Assembly (NCBI GenBank): GCA_026713245.1
Contig: JAPOOU010000066.1
Coordinates: 1 to 40,287 of the forward strand
DNA from: Chloroflexota bacterium
GTDB taxonomy: Bacteria > Chloroflexota > Anaerolineae > Aggregatilineales > Phototrophicaceae
Direction: 5' to 3'
DNA: 40,287 bases
Made by a program: the position numbers and the translations under genes. The notes under the pieces are model-generated. The model saw only the letters and a list, made by a program, of their open reading frames with translations. It did no database searches and was not told where the DNA came from. The stretch's first letter is position 1, and every line of letters starts with the position of its first letter. Shown one piece after another: positions 9,169-18,331 of this stretch.

Positions 9169-10194
9169 ATGCGCCACTTGCCGCCGGTTGAACATTTTGA
9201 GAGCAGTACAGGCGTCGATATCTTCCGCTTTTCGATGCAGCTATTCCCCAACGGGTTCGTGGGCCATGCCTATATTCTCGAAGGCGCGGGTGAGTTGACG
9301 CTTGTCGATTGCGGCTCGGGAATCGGCACGAGCAATGATGACTTGCTCGCCGGTATCGCTGGCATCGGCGAGCGATTTGATCGCAAGTTCGGCTTGCAAG
9401 ACATCGAGCGGATTGTCATCACGCATGGGCATATCGACCACTTTGGCGGACTGGCCTTTGTCAAGGAACATACCGGCGCCAGCGTCGGTATTCACGAGCT
9501 TGATCGTCGTGTGCTGACAAATTACGAAGAGCGCGTGATCGTGGCCACAAAAGCGCTGGGAATTTACTTCGAGCGCGCCGGCATTGAACCCGAATTGCGC
9601 GAGACTTTGTTCCAAATGTACGGCTTCGCCAAGAAGCACGTCACATCCATTGATGTCGATTTCAACATCGCGGATGAGCTTGTGATTGACGGCATGGAAT
9701 TCATTCACACCCCCGGTCATTGCCCGGGCCAGGTTTGCATTCGCTTGGGGGATGTTCTGCTTAGCGCCGACCATGTCTTGTCGCGTACGACACCCCACCA
9801 ATCGCCCGAAAGCATTACGCATTATATGGGGCTCGATCACTATGCTGATTCCTTGCGCAAGCTGCTGCGCTTTGAGGGTATCGAATTGGCGCTAGGCGGC
9901 CACGAAGACCCCATTCACGATCTCTATGGTCGAATCCACGCCATCCGCGCCAGCCACAACCGCAAGCTGGATCGAATTCGCAAGATCATGCGCGACCACG
10001 GCGAGCCGATGACGATCAGCGGTATTTCCCGAGCGATGTATCCGCAGGTCGAGGGATACCATGTGCTGCTGGCGATCGAAGAAGCCGGCGCCCATATTGA
10101 ATATCTGTACCAGCACGGACATTTAACCATTGCCAACTTGAAAGAATTCGAGGCGGAAGCCAATCCGGCGATCCTTTATACTCTGCATGATTGA
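9169..10194 (+). CDS. Metallo-beta-lactamase-fold hydrolase
   Basis: Metal-dependent hydrolase of 341 residues. The binuclear site is complete: H86-x-H88-x-D90-H91 in THGHIDHFGG, His184 in TPGHCPGQ, Asp201 in SADHVLS and His245 in LGGHEDP. A C-terminal extension (about 255-330, SGISRAMYP..HVLLAIEEAGAHIEYL) looks like the winged-helix tail found in glyoxalase-II-like/LACTB2 relatives. The substrate, thioester or other, cannot be decided. It follows the antiporter by 71 bases on the same strand. Confidence 0.92.
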   Translation: MRHLPPVEHFESSTGVDIFRFSMQLFPNGFVGHAYILEGAGELTLVDCGSGIGTSNDDLLAGIAGIGERFDRKFGLQDIERIVITHGHIDHFGGLAFVKEHTGASVGIHELDRRVLTNYEERVIVATKALGIYFERAGIEPELRETLFQMYGFAKKHVTSIDVDFNIADELVIDGMEFIHTPGHCPGQVCIRLGDVLLSADHVLSRTTPHQSPESITHYMGLDHYADSLRKLLRFEGIELALGGHEDPIHDLYGRIHAIRASHNRKLDRIRKIMRDHGEPMTISGISRAMYPQVEGYHVLLAIEEAGAHIEYLYQHGHLTIANLKEFEAEANPAILYTLHD

Positions 10195-10365
10195 GCTGCG
10201 CCGGACAACATGGATCGACTGAAATAATGCGCATTCACACCGATTTCACGCAGAATTTACCCTCCGATTACAACTTCGACGTCAATGCGCCGTATAGTAG
10301 AGTATATCGGCTGTTGCCGTGTGCCTGTTCAAGCGCGGCGATACCGCGAACCAAAGGAGGAACAG

Positions 10366-10839
10366 ATGGATGAAAAGCCCAAAAACGATAATGGCGATGC
10401 CAGTCGCGTGTATGAATTGGCGGGCTTGGTCGACCGTTTTGCCGCCAGCTTGATCGACAGTTTTCTCCTGATTCTCCCGCTATCAATTGCGGCGGTGCTC
10501 ATGTCCTCGCCGGGTCATCAAATTCCCAAACAGCTACTGCAATTCGTGCTTTTAGCTGTCCCTATAACATATCACTGGTATTTCTGGACGCGGCGCGATG
10601 GCCAGACCCCGGGCAAGTTTGCGCTTGGCATCCGTGTCATCAAAACAGACGGCAGCGAAATCAACGACGTTGACGCCGTCATCCGCGCGATCGGCTACCA
10701 TGTCAGCAGTGTGCTCTTCGGACTAGGCTTCATTTGGGCGCTCTTCGATAAAAACAATCAGTCTTGGCACGATAAAATCGCGCGCACTTACGTAGTCCGC
10801 TGCAGCCAACGGCGCAAAACCGTGGAAATCTTCGTCTAA
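10366..10839 (+). CDS. RDD-family membrane protein
   Basis: Small integral membrane protein of 157 residues with a PF06271-type RDD domain: LVDRFAASLID (21-31), three hydrophobic segments (about 26-46, 56-74, 113-127), RRDGQTPGKFALGIRV (77-91) and a closing SWHDKIARTYVV. RDD proteins are poorly characterised; some have been linked to cation/proton transport. The start is fixed by AAAGGAGG five bases before ATG 10366. Confidence 0.92.
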   Translation: MDEKPKNDNGDASRVYELAGLVDRFAASLIDSFLLILPLSIAAVLMSSPGHQIPKQLLQFVLLAVPITYHWYFWTRRDGQTPGKFALGIRVIKTDGSEINDVDAVIRAIGYHVSSVLFGLGFIWALFDKNNQSWHDKIARTYVVRCSQRRKTVEIFV

Positions 10840-10878
10840 TCGGCGAGTCCGCGCCCGAATTACCTGACGAATATACCG

Positions 10879-11409
10879 ATGTTCAAGCTTGGGCAACGTC
10901 TTGGGAAGTCCCGGTTTGAGGCGGATGAGGCTTATTTGGGGGCGCTGGCGGCCTTTCGGCGCGAAGACCTCAAGACAGCGCTCGCCAAAATCGAAAGCGC
11001 GATTGCCAGGCATCCCAGCCACGCCGAATATCACGCGACGCGCGCGTGGTTTCAACTCGAACGTGACGACACGTCGCAGGCTCGCGCCGGTTTTGATCGG
11101 GCGATCACCATCAATCCCTATGAGATGCTGGCCAACTATGGACTTGGCATGTTGGCGTACAGTGAAAAAGATTGGGAAGCCGCTGCCGGCTGCTTCCTAA
11201 ACGCCATAGCAGCCCAGCCCGATCGGCCGGAGACAATGTACTATCTTTCACTTGTCCGGCACCGGCAAGGTGATAATGAACGGGCGCTCCACTGGATGCG
11301 AATGGCGCATGAAGCGTTTTCCGCGGCGGATGACAAGCGCGACAGGCAATGCCGTGCCTGGATGCGAGAATTCGCGAAGCTCGCCGACGAGGACGAGATT
11401 CGCGTCTAG
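10879..11409 (+). CDS. Tetratricopeptide-repeat protein
   Basis: Soluble 176-residue protein built of about four TPR units (roughly 15-48, 49-82, 83-116, 117-150), seen in the A-x-F-x-x-A and W/L-G-x-Y helix patterns (ALAKIESAIARHPSHAEY, ARAGFDRAITINPYEML). TPRs mediate protein contacts; no partner can be named. It lies 39 bases after the RDD gene and 44 bases before the GH13 gene, so the three may be co-transcribed. The ribosome-binding site is weak. Confidence 0.85.
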   Translation: MFKLGQRLGKSRFEADEAYLGALAAFRREDLKTALAKIESAIARHPSHAEYHATRAWFQLERDDTSQARAGFDRAITINPYEMLANYGLGMLAYSEKDWEAAAGCFLNAIAAQPDRPETMYYLSLVRHRQGDNERALHWMRMAHEAFSAADDKRDRQCRAWMREFAKLADEDEIRV

Positions 11410-11453
11410 TTGCCGGGGCCCGCAATCGTACTCGAATCAGACGTAATCTGAAT

Positions 11454-13166
11454 ATGCCCTCCACAATTCGCTTGACCAATGGGGTCGACAGAAATTCCGC
11501 GGCCGGATCTCGAAGACCGAGCTTGCGGAAGACCGCGGTCCAAATCGCTGTTTTCGCCTTCTGCGCTCTCCTTTTTCTCTGCGGCGAAAGGCCCCAGGTC
11601 TCAACGGCGCAATCCGACGCCGCGCTTTCGCCCATGTGGTGGAACGACCGTGTGTTCTATGAGATATTCATACGCAGCTTTCGCGATAGCGACGGCGATG
11701 GTATCGGCGACCTGCCGGGCATAATCGACCGGCTGGACTACCTCAATGACGGCGATCCAGCGACAACCGACGACCTGGGCGTCACCGGCATCTGGCTGAT
11801 GCCGCCTGCCGAAGCATATAGTTACCACGGCTACGACGTTACCGACTATTGTGCTGTTGAGCGAGACTACGGAACGATTGATGACATGAAGCGCCTGATC
11901 GAGGCGGCGCATGAACGGGGAATCGCCGTCATTGTCGATATGGTAGTTAATCATACATCGAGTCGGCATCCCTGGTTTGTCGCGTCGCGCCTCGGCGAGG
12001 AAGCCTACGACGACTGGTACATCTGGGCCGATGAAGATCCCGGATATGTGGGACCCTGGGGCGCGGTCGCCTGGCATCCAGCCGGAGGCCGCTACTATTA
12101 TGGCGTCTTCTGGGATGGCATGCCCGATCTTAATTTGTTGAATCCGGCTGTCACGCGGGAAATGTACGATATCGCGACATATTGGCTGCGGGAAATCGGC
12201 GTCGACGGTTTCCGCCTCGATGCCATAAAGCACCTTATCGAAATCGGCGAAAGGCAAGAAAACACCCCCGAAAGCCGCCAATGGCTAGGCGACTATGAAG
12301 CTCATTTGGAGTCGGTCAAGCCCAACAGTTTCACCGTTGGCGAGATTTTCAATGGTCCCTCGTTTATTGTCTCGCGCTATGTTGAAGAAGGCGCTATTGA
12401 TATGGGCTTCGATTTCAAGCTGTCGGAAGAAATGATCAGCGCTGCTCAGAGCGGTTCAAATCGCAACATTGGACGCGCCCATCGCAACGCCATGCGAGAC
12501 TATCCGCCAAACCAATTTGCCACCTTCCTCACCAATCATGATCAAGACCGGCTGATCAACCGGCTGCTGCATGATGTCGGCCGGAATAAGGTGGCTGCTT
12601 CGCTTCTCATGACGGGTCCCGGCGTTCCCTTCCTCTACTATGGCGAGGAGATTGCTATGGCGGGCAGCAAACCGGACGAACGCATTCGCAGTCCGATGCA
12701 ATGGGACAAGAGCGCGTCCGCCGGGTTCAGCGTTGGCGAAAACCTGTGGCAACCACTACAGGACGCGGAAAACTTGTCAAACGCCAATGTTGCTGACCAA
12801 AGCGATGATCCTGATTCGCTGCTCAGCCATTACCGTCGTTTGATCCACCTTCGTAGCGCGCATTCGGCTTTGCGGCGCGGCCGGGTTACGGCCGTCGACA
12901 GTTCGCAGCGCGGCGTCTACGCCTTTCTACGCCATGATGATGAGCAAACCCTGCTAGTCGTGATAAATCTTGATGATGTGCCAGCGACCGGCTTTGAGCT
13001 CACTCTGGATGAGACCGACTTGTCATTGGGAAATGCAAGCCTGGCCTATGGTTCCGGCGCCGTTGCCACACCGCTAATCAACCCGCAGGGCGGCTTCGAC
13101 GGCTATCAACCGGTGGAAGCGCTCGCGCCACAGAGCCTGATCATAGTCGAATTCCAGCCCCTGTAA
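11454..13166 (+). CDS. Secreted GH13-family alpha-glucosidase/alpha-amylase
   Basis: Alpha-retaining glycoside hydrolase of 570 residues. A basic start and hydrophobic core (about 20-46) with a likely cut near STAQS (50-54) form a signal peptide. The (beta/alpha)8 barrel shows all four GH13 regions: DMVVNHTS (162-169), GFRLDAIKH with nucleophile Asp256, GEIF with acid/base Glu297, and FLTNHDQDR with Asp363. DSDGDGIGD (78-86) matches the Ca2+ loop of oligo-1,6-glucosidases. It probably acts on maltodextrins or related alpha-glucans outside the cell. ATG 11454 was chosen because it directly precedes the signal peptide; an upstream start at 11349 would overlap the TPR gene. Confidence 0.93.
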   Translation: MPSTIRLTNGVDRNSAAGSRRPSLRKTAVQIAVFAFCALLFLCGERPQVSTAQSDAALSPMWWNDRVFYEIFIRSFRDSDGDGIGDLPGIIDRLDYLNDGDPATTDDLGVTGIWLMPPAEAYSYHGYDVTDYCAVERDYGTIDDMKRLIEAAHERGIAVIVDMVVNHTSSRHPWFVASRLGEEAYDDWYIWADEDPGYVGPWGAVAWHPAGGRYYYGVFWDGMPDLNLLNPAVTREMYDIATYWLREIGVDGFRLDAIKHLIEIGERQENTPESRQWLGDYEAHLESVKPNSFTVGEIFNGPSFIVSRYVEEGAIDMGFDFKLSEEMISAAQSGSNRNIGRAHRNAMRDYPPNQFATFLTNHDQDRLINRLLHDVGRNKVAASLLMTGPGVPFLYYGEEIAMAGSKPDERIRSPMQWDKSASAGFSVGENLWQPLQDAENLSNANVADQSDDPDSLLSHYRRLIHLRSAHSALRRGRVTAVDSSQRGVYAFLRHDDEQTLLVVINLDDVPATGFELTLDETDLSLGNASLAYGSGAVATPLINPQGGFDGYQPVEALAPQSLIIVEFQPL

Positions 13167-13223
13167 CATCAATGACATTGAGACAAATCGCTCGCCGGTC
13201 ACCGTAAGGCCTCATGTCTGACA

Positions 13224-13252
13224 TTGAAAGTATGCGCATTGGCCCATACAAT
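13224..13252 (+). promoter_or_regulatory. Sigma-70-type promoter of the EamA gene
   Basis: TTGAAA at 13224-13229 and TACAAT at 13247-13252 are separated by exactly 17 bases. Transcription would start near 13259, so the codon of the transporter must lie downstream of that point. Confidence 0.65.
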
Positions 13253-13256
13253 GCGC
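13234..13256. promoter_or_regulatory. Inverted repeat over the -10 box, probable operator
   Basis: GCGCATTG and CAATGCGC form a perfect 8-bp inverted repeat with a 7-base spacer. It covers the -10 element of the promoter above, the position expected for a repressor site. No regulator gene lies next to it. Confidence 0.55.
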
Positions 13257-13289
13257 GGCTATCACATAGCCACTCGCGGGAATCTCATC

Positions 13290-14192
13290 TTGGAAATTTA
13301 TATAGGCGAATTGTCGGCCCTGGGCGCAGCTCTAAGCTTTGCGCTGGCATCGACGACATTTACGCTGGCCGGCCGCAAGTTCGGCGCGACCATGTCGATG
13401 GCGCTCAGTCTTCAGATTTCGCTCGTATTTCTGGTTCTGACGCACCATGCGATGCTCGGCGAGACTTTTCCCAGTTCAGCATCGCTCGACCGCTGGACCT
13501 TGCTTGGCGCCTCGAGTCTATCCGGCTTTGTCGTTTCCTCAGTCATGCTCTTGCGTTCATTTCAGTATATTGGACCTCGTCTCGCGATGTTGATCGGCTC
13601 GATTACGCCGATCGTGGCGGCATTGCTGGCTTGGGCATTTCTCGGACAGGGTTTGTCGTCCATCGCTGTGCTTGGCATTGTCGTGGTGGTTGCCGGCATT
13701 GGCTGGGTTGTATCCGACGACGCGCGACGCGACCTGCAAATGAAAAATCCGAATTACAGTCGCGGTTTGGCGCTCGCAGTTGGATCCGCGATCGGTCAAG
13801 GGACTTCATTTGCATTGATGTCGGAAGGCGTTGCTGGCGGATTCCACCCAATGAGCGCAAGCGTGATTCGCACGCTGGTCGGTTTGGTCATTCTGTGGCT
13901 GGTCATCATCGCGCGCGGCAAACTGCGGGAAAACTTGAATCTTATCTGGGCCGAGCCTCGGGCGCTGCTCGTTTTGACATTCGCCTCCCTGGTAGGTCCG
14001 GTAATCGGAACGACCTTGGTCCTGTTATCGCTTCAGTACACCAGCGTCGGCATTTCCTCGACCTTGACCGGCACGACGCCGATTCTCTTGATTCCGATAG
14101 GCTACGTCGTGTTTGCTGAAAAGATCACCCGGCGCGCTGTCATCGGCACCGTGATCGCCATCGCCGGCGTTGCCTTGCTGTTCGCGGCCTAG
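13290..14192 (+). CDS. EamA/DMT-family transporter
   Basis: Inner-membrane carrier of about 300 residues with ten predicted helices in two EamA repeats (GELSALGAALSFALASTTF near the start; RGLALAVGSAIGQGTSFALM opening the second half). Members export amino acids or other metabolites; the substrate is unknown. TTG 13290 has GGGA eight bases upstream and lies downstream of the promoter. ATG 13251 falls inside the -10/operator region and would give an untypical N terminus, so I prefer the TTG. Confidence 0.88.
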   Translation: MEIYIGELSALGAALSFALASTTFTLAGRKFGATMSMALSLQISLVFLVLTHHAMLGETFPSSASLDRWTLLGASSLSGFVVSSVMLLRSFQYIGPRLAMLIGSITPIVAALLAWAFLGQGLSSIAVLGIVVVVAGIGWVVSDDARRDLQMKNPNYSRGLALAVGSAIGQGTSFALMSEGVAGGFHPMSASVIRTLVGLVILWLVIIARGKLRENLNLIWAEPRALLVLTFASLVGPVIGTTLVLLSLQYTSVGISSTLTGTTPILLIPIGYVVFAEKITRRAVIGTVIAIAGVALLFAA

Positions 14193-14636
14193 GCAGATTA
14201 GACGTGGTGAATTGTGAGGATGTGGATATCCTGTCTGTCTTCATGTTTTCGCGGCTAACCTCTCCTCGCCAATGACATGTGGAACGGCTGGGGGAGGGGT
14301 TAGTATAGTCGAAGCCCGCCATATTCACCGCTCCCAGTAAGATGCCCGGGTTCAGTCCAAAGACAGGAAGCGTGCGCGCCAGTTTAGGTCAACCATGGCG
14401 CTCACTAGATATAAGAGTTTGTGATTATGCGTGAGTGCGACAATTACGGGGCCTTTTCGCCGGTTACGCGCCGAGCTGCGCCGGTAGAATTGCGTCATAA
14501 TTTCAGCCTGCATGATGACTGGCAGGAGCAGCATCCAGGCGCTCCGCGACCGCGCGGGCCCAGCGGCGTTTTTCAAGTTTGTCGGATACGGTTATAATTG
14601 GTGATAAGTTCGAATGAAAGTACCGAGGACTCGGCG
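14193..14636. other. Intergenic region with low-complexity and repeat sequence
   Basis: 444 bases without a supported gene. It holds a purine-rich CTGGGGGAGGGG segment (14288-14299), a copy of the dispersed repeat family (about 14427-14485), and a TATAAT at 14593-14598 that may be the -10 of the following acetyltransferase, with only a weak -35 candidate (TTTTCA). Confidence 0.5.
14427..14485 (+). repeat. Dispersed intergenic repeat, copy D
   Basis: Core TTTTCGCCGGTTACGCGCC at 14454-14472, followed by GAGCTGCG. It matches copies at 15885, 21748, 23078 and 26765 over the core; the upstream half (GCGTGAGTGCGAC) is more diverged. Confidence 0.55.
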
Positions 14637-15161
14637 ATGACCGATTTTAATATCCGTCCCCTGGAACGATCCGACCGAGAGTGGGTGGCGCATTTTCTTG
14701 ATGAGCGCTGGGGCACCACGCAGATTGTCTCCCGCGGCAAAGCCGTTTACGGTCATCTCTTGCCCGGATTCATGGCGGAACGATACATCGAGCCCGCCGA
14801 AGATGAAGCGGAATCCGAGGAGGACGAAACGGAGAATATCGGTCTGATTACGGTCCACGTGGGAGAAAGAGAATGTGAAATCACCACGCTGAATAGCCTG
14901 TCAGAGTCCATTGGTGTGGGTACGGCCCTGGTAGAGGCGGTAGAGAACTGGGCGCGTGAAGTTGACATCGAAAGACTCTGGCTGGTGACGACCAATGACA
15001 ATTTGGCCGCGCTCAAATTTTGGCAGAAGCGGGGCTATGAACTGGTTACCGTCCATCGCAATGCAATTGCCGAAGCGCGCCGCATCAAGCCGCAAATCCC
15101 TATTTCCGGGCTTGACGGGATTACAATCCGCGACGAGATTGAATTGGAAAAGCGCATGTGA
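14637..15161 (+). CDS. GNAT-family N-acetyltransferase
   Basis: Acetyl-CoA-dependent acetyltransferase of 174 residues. The CoA-binding motif A is SESIGVGTALVEAVENWA (89-106), followed by the NDNLAALKFWQKRGYE motif B (120-135). An acidic insert (EPAEDEAESEEDETEN, 52-67) sits between the early strands. The acceptor is unknown. ATG 14637 has GAGGA about seven bases upstream; the first in-frame start at 14598 overlaps a TATAAT box and was rejected. Confidence 0.88.
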   Translation: MTDFNIRPLERSDREWVAHFLDERWGTTQIVSRGKAVYGHLLPGFMAERYIEPAEDEAESEEDETENIGLITVHVGERECEITTLNSLSESIGVGTALVEAVENWAREVDIERLWLVTTNDNLAALKFWQKRGYELVTVHRNAIAEARRIKPQIPISGLDGITIRDEIELEKRM

Positions 15162-15207
15162 GAAAGCTGTCGCTCGACCGTCAAGGCAGCCCGAGACGAC
15201 TTGATTA

Positions 15208-15729
15208 TTACTCGTTTGAGCCGCCGGTTTTGTTTTCCGCGCTCTCTGCTTCGGTCTTCAGTTTCCGCTCGCGCAAGAAACTTTCGCCAATAATCAGCAA
15301 GACGCCGCCGACGATGGCGTGATCTGCCAGGTTGCTGACGTTTGATACGAGACCGGGTATATGATAGTGGATGAAGTCGATGACATGGCCGTATTGCAAT
15401 CGATCAATGACGTTGCCGATTGCGCCGCCGATAACGATGCCCGTAGCCAGCGGCAGCAAACGCGCGCCCGACGCGGCGCTGCGAAAATGCCACAGCATGA
15501 TCCCAATGATTAGGAACGCCAGCAGGAGGAAAACATTGCCCGCCGTCGGCAGGATGCCAAAGGCCGCGCCGGTGTTGGAACTGCGTGTCAGTTGGAAGAA
15601 CGGCGCCAGTGTCGGGATTGGCTGGACGCTCTGGTATAGCTCTAGATTTTCGACTATCCAGCCTTTGCTGGCTTGATCGATTACCGCCGTGACAATCACT
15701 GCGCCGACCAGGATGAACCACTTGCGCAT
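15208..15729 (-). CDS. lspA: Lipoprotein signal peptidase (signal peptidase II)
   Basis: Membrane aspartyl protease of 173 residues that removes signal peptides from diacylglyceryl-modified prolipoproteins. Four membrane helices are visible. The active site is complete: NVIDR with Asp109 and SNLADHAI with Asp136, with the substrate-side SSNTGAAFG at 50-58. A charged tail (151-173) follows. The start ATG 15729 has GGAG five bases upstream. A likely client in this window is the lipobox protein at 38029-38835. It is a single gene, read against its neighbours. Confidence 0.96.
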   Translation of the reverse strand: MRKWFILVGAVIVTAVIDQASKGWIVENLELYQSVQPIPTLAPFFQLTRSSNTGAAFGILPTAGNVFLLLAFLIIGIMLWHFRSAASGARLLPLATGIVIGGAIGNVIDRLQYGHVIDFIHYHIPGLVSNVSNLADHAIVGGVLLIIGESFLRERKLKTEAESAENKTGGSNE

Positions 15730-15884
15730 AAGCGCTCCACTATACCAGGATGCCGCTATTGTAGCATCGGATTCCCCTAACGTAACACGTGACTTATGAT
15801 GTCGCTCCGGCAGTTTGGCAGCCCAATATGGCGAATGCTAGTCTCGTTTGGCTCGAGTTCCACTTTTTAGTAAACCCCCTTGCT

Positions 15885-15958
15885 CATGCAAGGAGAGGTT
15901 TGCTAATTTTCTGTGAGCGCGTTAGCCTTTTCCTCCGGTTGCGCGCCAAGCGGCTTGG
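15885..15958 (+). repeat. Dispersed intergenic repeat, copy A
   Basis: Begins CTCATGCAAGGAGAGG, continues with TTTTCTGTGAGCGCG, and ends TCCGGTTGCGCGCCAAGCGG. The GCGCG and CGCGC segments can form an imperfect hairpin. It lies just upstream of the APH-like gene; reading frames opened here belong to the repeat, not the gene. Confidence 0.6.
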
Positions 15959-16008
15959 TCGTATCGTTGCGCAATCTTACTGAGCCTGCGTTTGCACATG
16001 GTGAAAGA

Positions 16009-17049
16009 ATGTCAGGTTTCGCAAACTGGACCCTGGATGAACAGAAGCGCTTCTGGTTTGGCTTGGCGCGCGATGTCATTGAACTGTGGGGACTCGGCGC
16101 TGCGAGACTGTCCTGGCTGGGATACAGCAGCAATGCGGTCTTTAAGGTGAGCGCCCGCGGCGGGATATACGTCTTGCGCTTGCACATGCCGGGGCGGGTC
16201 CGCGCCGCGTACCTGGCATCCGAGTTGACCTGGCTGCAATACTTGCGCCTGAATACGGACCTGTTGGCGTCGGCGCCGGTCCCATTGCAAGACAAGGCGG
16301 TGGACGTCCTTTTCACATCCCTGAGGCCAGCGCAACTGGCGCCGGAATCGGTCCTTTGCAGCCTCTTCGAGCACATTGATGGCGAGAGTAAGTCGGCCAA
16401 GGAACTAAGCGCCGATGATGTCCACGCAGTGGGTGTCTATCTGGGAACACTTCACCGTGAAGGGCAGATTGAGCCACCCGACGGATTCATGCGTCCGAGA
16501 ATGGATTGGCAGGGATTGTTTGGCGCAGAGTCGCCATATACGGTTCAGGATTCCCTCATAACGACCACGGCCGAGCAGACCGAAACCTACGAGCAGGTAG
16601 AAAACCGCGTTCGGACCGTGATGGCCGCGATTGACCGCGGGCCGGACACTTTTGGTCTCATTCACGGCGATCTGCTTGCGAAAAACATCTTGCACTGTGA
16701 TGACCAGCGGGCGGGGCTTGACTTTGAGTATTGTGGTTGGGGTTACTTTCTCTACGATCTCGCGCCTTTACTCTGGCAGCTCAAAGGGGAGCGCCGAAAT
16801 GATTATTGTCAGCTTGAAGAGGCCATGTGGGCGGGTTATACGTCGAAGACAAGACTGGACGAGCGCATGCGAGCTCATGTGGAAGTATTCATAGCGGCGC
16901 GCCAGCTTTTGTCTTGCCGTTGGTTGCTGGCCAATGCCGGCCATCCTGCGCTGCGAGAGATCGCGCCGAATTTGCTTGAAGAAAGGTCATCGGAACTGCG
17001 CGAATTCCTGAAAACCGGCGTACTGCAACGGAAGTCGCTCACCTTGTGA
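16009..17049 (+). CDS. APH-family phosphotransferase (kinase-like fold)
   Basis: Small-molecule kinase of 346 residues in the aminoglycoside phosphotransferase/homoserine kinase II/SrkA superfamily (PF01636). The catalytic loop is IHGDLLAKNIL (Asp221, Asn226) and the metal motif LDFE (Asp238). The N-lobe strand YVLRLH (55-60) carries Arg where many members have the ATP Lys, common in this family. The substrate is not predictable. ATG 16009 was chosen because the earlier GTG 15913 lies within an intergenic repeat. It is 25 bases upstream of the MFS gene, forming a likely two-gene operon. Confidence 0.85.
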   Translation: MSGFANWTLDEQKRFWFGLARDVIELWGLGAARLSWLGYSSNAVFKVSARGGIYVLRLHMPGRVRAAYLASELTWLQYLRLNTDLLASAPVPLQDKAVDVLFTSLRPAQLAPESVLCSLFEHIDGESKSAKELSADDVHAVGVYLGTLHREGQIEPPDGFMRPRMDWQGLFGAESPYTVQDSLITTTAEQTETYEQVENRVRTVMAAIDRGPDTFGLIHGDLLAKNILHCDDQRAGLDFEYCGWGYFLYDLAPLLWQLKGERRNDYCQLEEAMWAGYTSKTRLDERMRAHVEVFIAARQLLSCRWLLANAGHPALREIAPNLLEERSSELREFLKTGVLQRKSLTL

Positions 17050-17074
17050 TAGCCCAGCGAGGCTTAATCCCTTC

Positions 17075-18307
17075 ATGGTATTGAAACTTAATCTAGCCAA
17101 GGCAGATGCTTACAAGCTCTATCTTGCTTTGTCGGGCATACAGTCTTTCGCCATGACCATGGTATTCACGGTAAATCTTGTTTATCAGGTCAAACAGGTG
17201 GGATTGAATCCGCTGCAGTTGGTCCTGGTCGGCACTTGCCTGGAACTGACTGCCTTCTTGATGGAGATCCCAACCGGCGTCGTCGCCGATGTCTATAGCC
17301 GCCGCCTTTCCGTTATCATAGGCATCGCTCTACTGGGGCTGGGTTTCCTTGTCGAGGGCAGTTTTCCCGTCTTCGAGGCGCTCTTGATAGCGCAGATTAT
17401 CATGGGTTTGGGATATACTTTTCTGAGCGGCGCGCAATCGGCCTGGATTGTTGACGAGATCGGACAGGGCAGGGCGTCTGCCGCTTTCGTTAGGTCAGCG
17501 CAGGTGGCGCAAATTACCGGTTTCGTCGCTATATTTGTCAGCGTTGCGGTAGCGAGCGTCAGTCTACAAGTCGCGATTGTTTCGGGGGGCATCGTCATGT
17601 TGGCGCTTGCGCTGCTTTTGGTCTTGCTGATGCCCGAGGAAGGATTCGAGCGTCATGAGGCGTCGCAACGAGAAAGCTGGACGACGCTCTTCGCTACTTT
17701 CAAAAGCGGCCTGCGCTTGGTTCGCCAACGGCATCTATTGCTTTTGATAATGGCGGCTACAATCATTCACGGCGCCTTCAGCGAAGGATTCGATCGCTTG
17801 TGGACCGCGCATTTGCTGGGTAACTTCGCTTTGCCGACGCTCGGTCAACTGGACGAGATCGTTTGGTTTGGCGTCATAAGCGCTGTCGGCATGCCGTTGA
17901 GCCTCCTTGCGATGGAATATATCCGGCGCAGCGTCGACATGACAAGCAATCGGTCAGTGACGATCACCTTGACCGCTGTTTACGTCGCCATGATCGGGGG
18001 TGTGTTGATGTTCACGCTGGGGGAGAGCTTCGCATTGCTGCTCCTGGGACTGTGGATAACCGGCGCCATGCGGGCGATCCGCAATCCGCTCATGGAGGCC
18101 TGGATCAACCAGCACACCGAATCCGGCGTTCGCGCCACCGTTTTGTCCATTCAAGGGCAAGCTGATGCCTTCGGGCAGATCGCCGGTGGCCCCGCGGTGG
18201 GCGCGATTGGGCACTTTTCTACCGTCCGTCTGGCGATATCGATTTCAGCCCTGATGCTGGCGCCCATCTTGGGCGTCTTTAGGCGGTCCTCCCGTCCCAA
18301 AGACTAA
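17075..18307 (+). CDS. Major facilitator superfamily transporter
   Basis: Integral membrane carrier of 410 residues with about twelve hydrophobic segments. The loop after helix 2 (EIPTGVVADVYSRRLSVII, near 71-89) matches MFS motif A, GxxADRxGRR. A cytoplasmic loop of about 40 residues lies between the halves (about 190-230). This pattern is typical of proton-driven drug or metabolite exporters. Its tight coupling to the APH-like kinase suggests both handle the same small molecule; this is inference. Confidence 0.9.
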   Translation: MVLKLNLAKADAYKLYLALSGIQSFAMTMVFTVNLVYQVKQVGLNPLQLVLVGTCLELTAFLMEIPTGVVADVYSRRLSVIIGIALLGLGFLVEGSFPVFEALLIAQIIMGLGYTFLSGAQSAWIVDEIGQGRASAAFVRSAQVAQITGFVAIFVSVAVASVSLQVAIVSGGIVMLALALLLVLLMPEEGFERHEASQRESWTTLFATFKSGLRLVRQRHLLLLIMAATIIHGAFSEGFDRLWTAHLLGNFALPTLGQLDEIVWFGVISAVGMPLSLLAMEYIRRSVDMTSNRSVTITLTAVYVAMIGGVLMFTLGESFALLLLGLWITGAMRAIRNPLMEAWINQHTESGVRATVLSIQGQADAFGQIAGGPAVGAIGHFSTVRLAISISALMLAPILGVFRRSSRPKD

Positions 18308-18331
18308 GGCAATTGTCGCAATCTTGTCCTT

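Noticed and set aside
15913..16008. N-terminal extension of the APH-like protein
   Set aside because: These codons translate repeat copy A; the same kind of extension appears before sufE at 22993-23103, where repeat C is translated.
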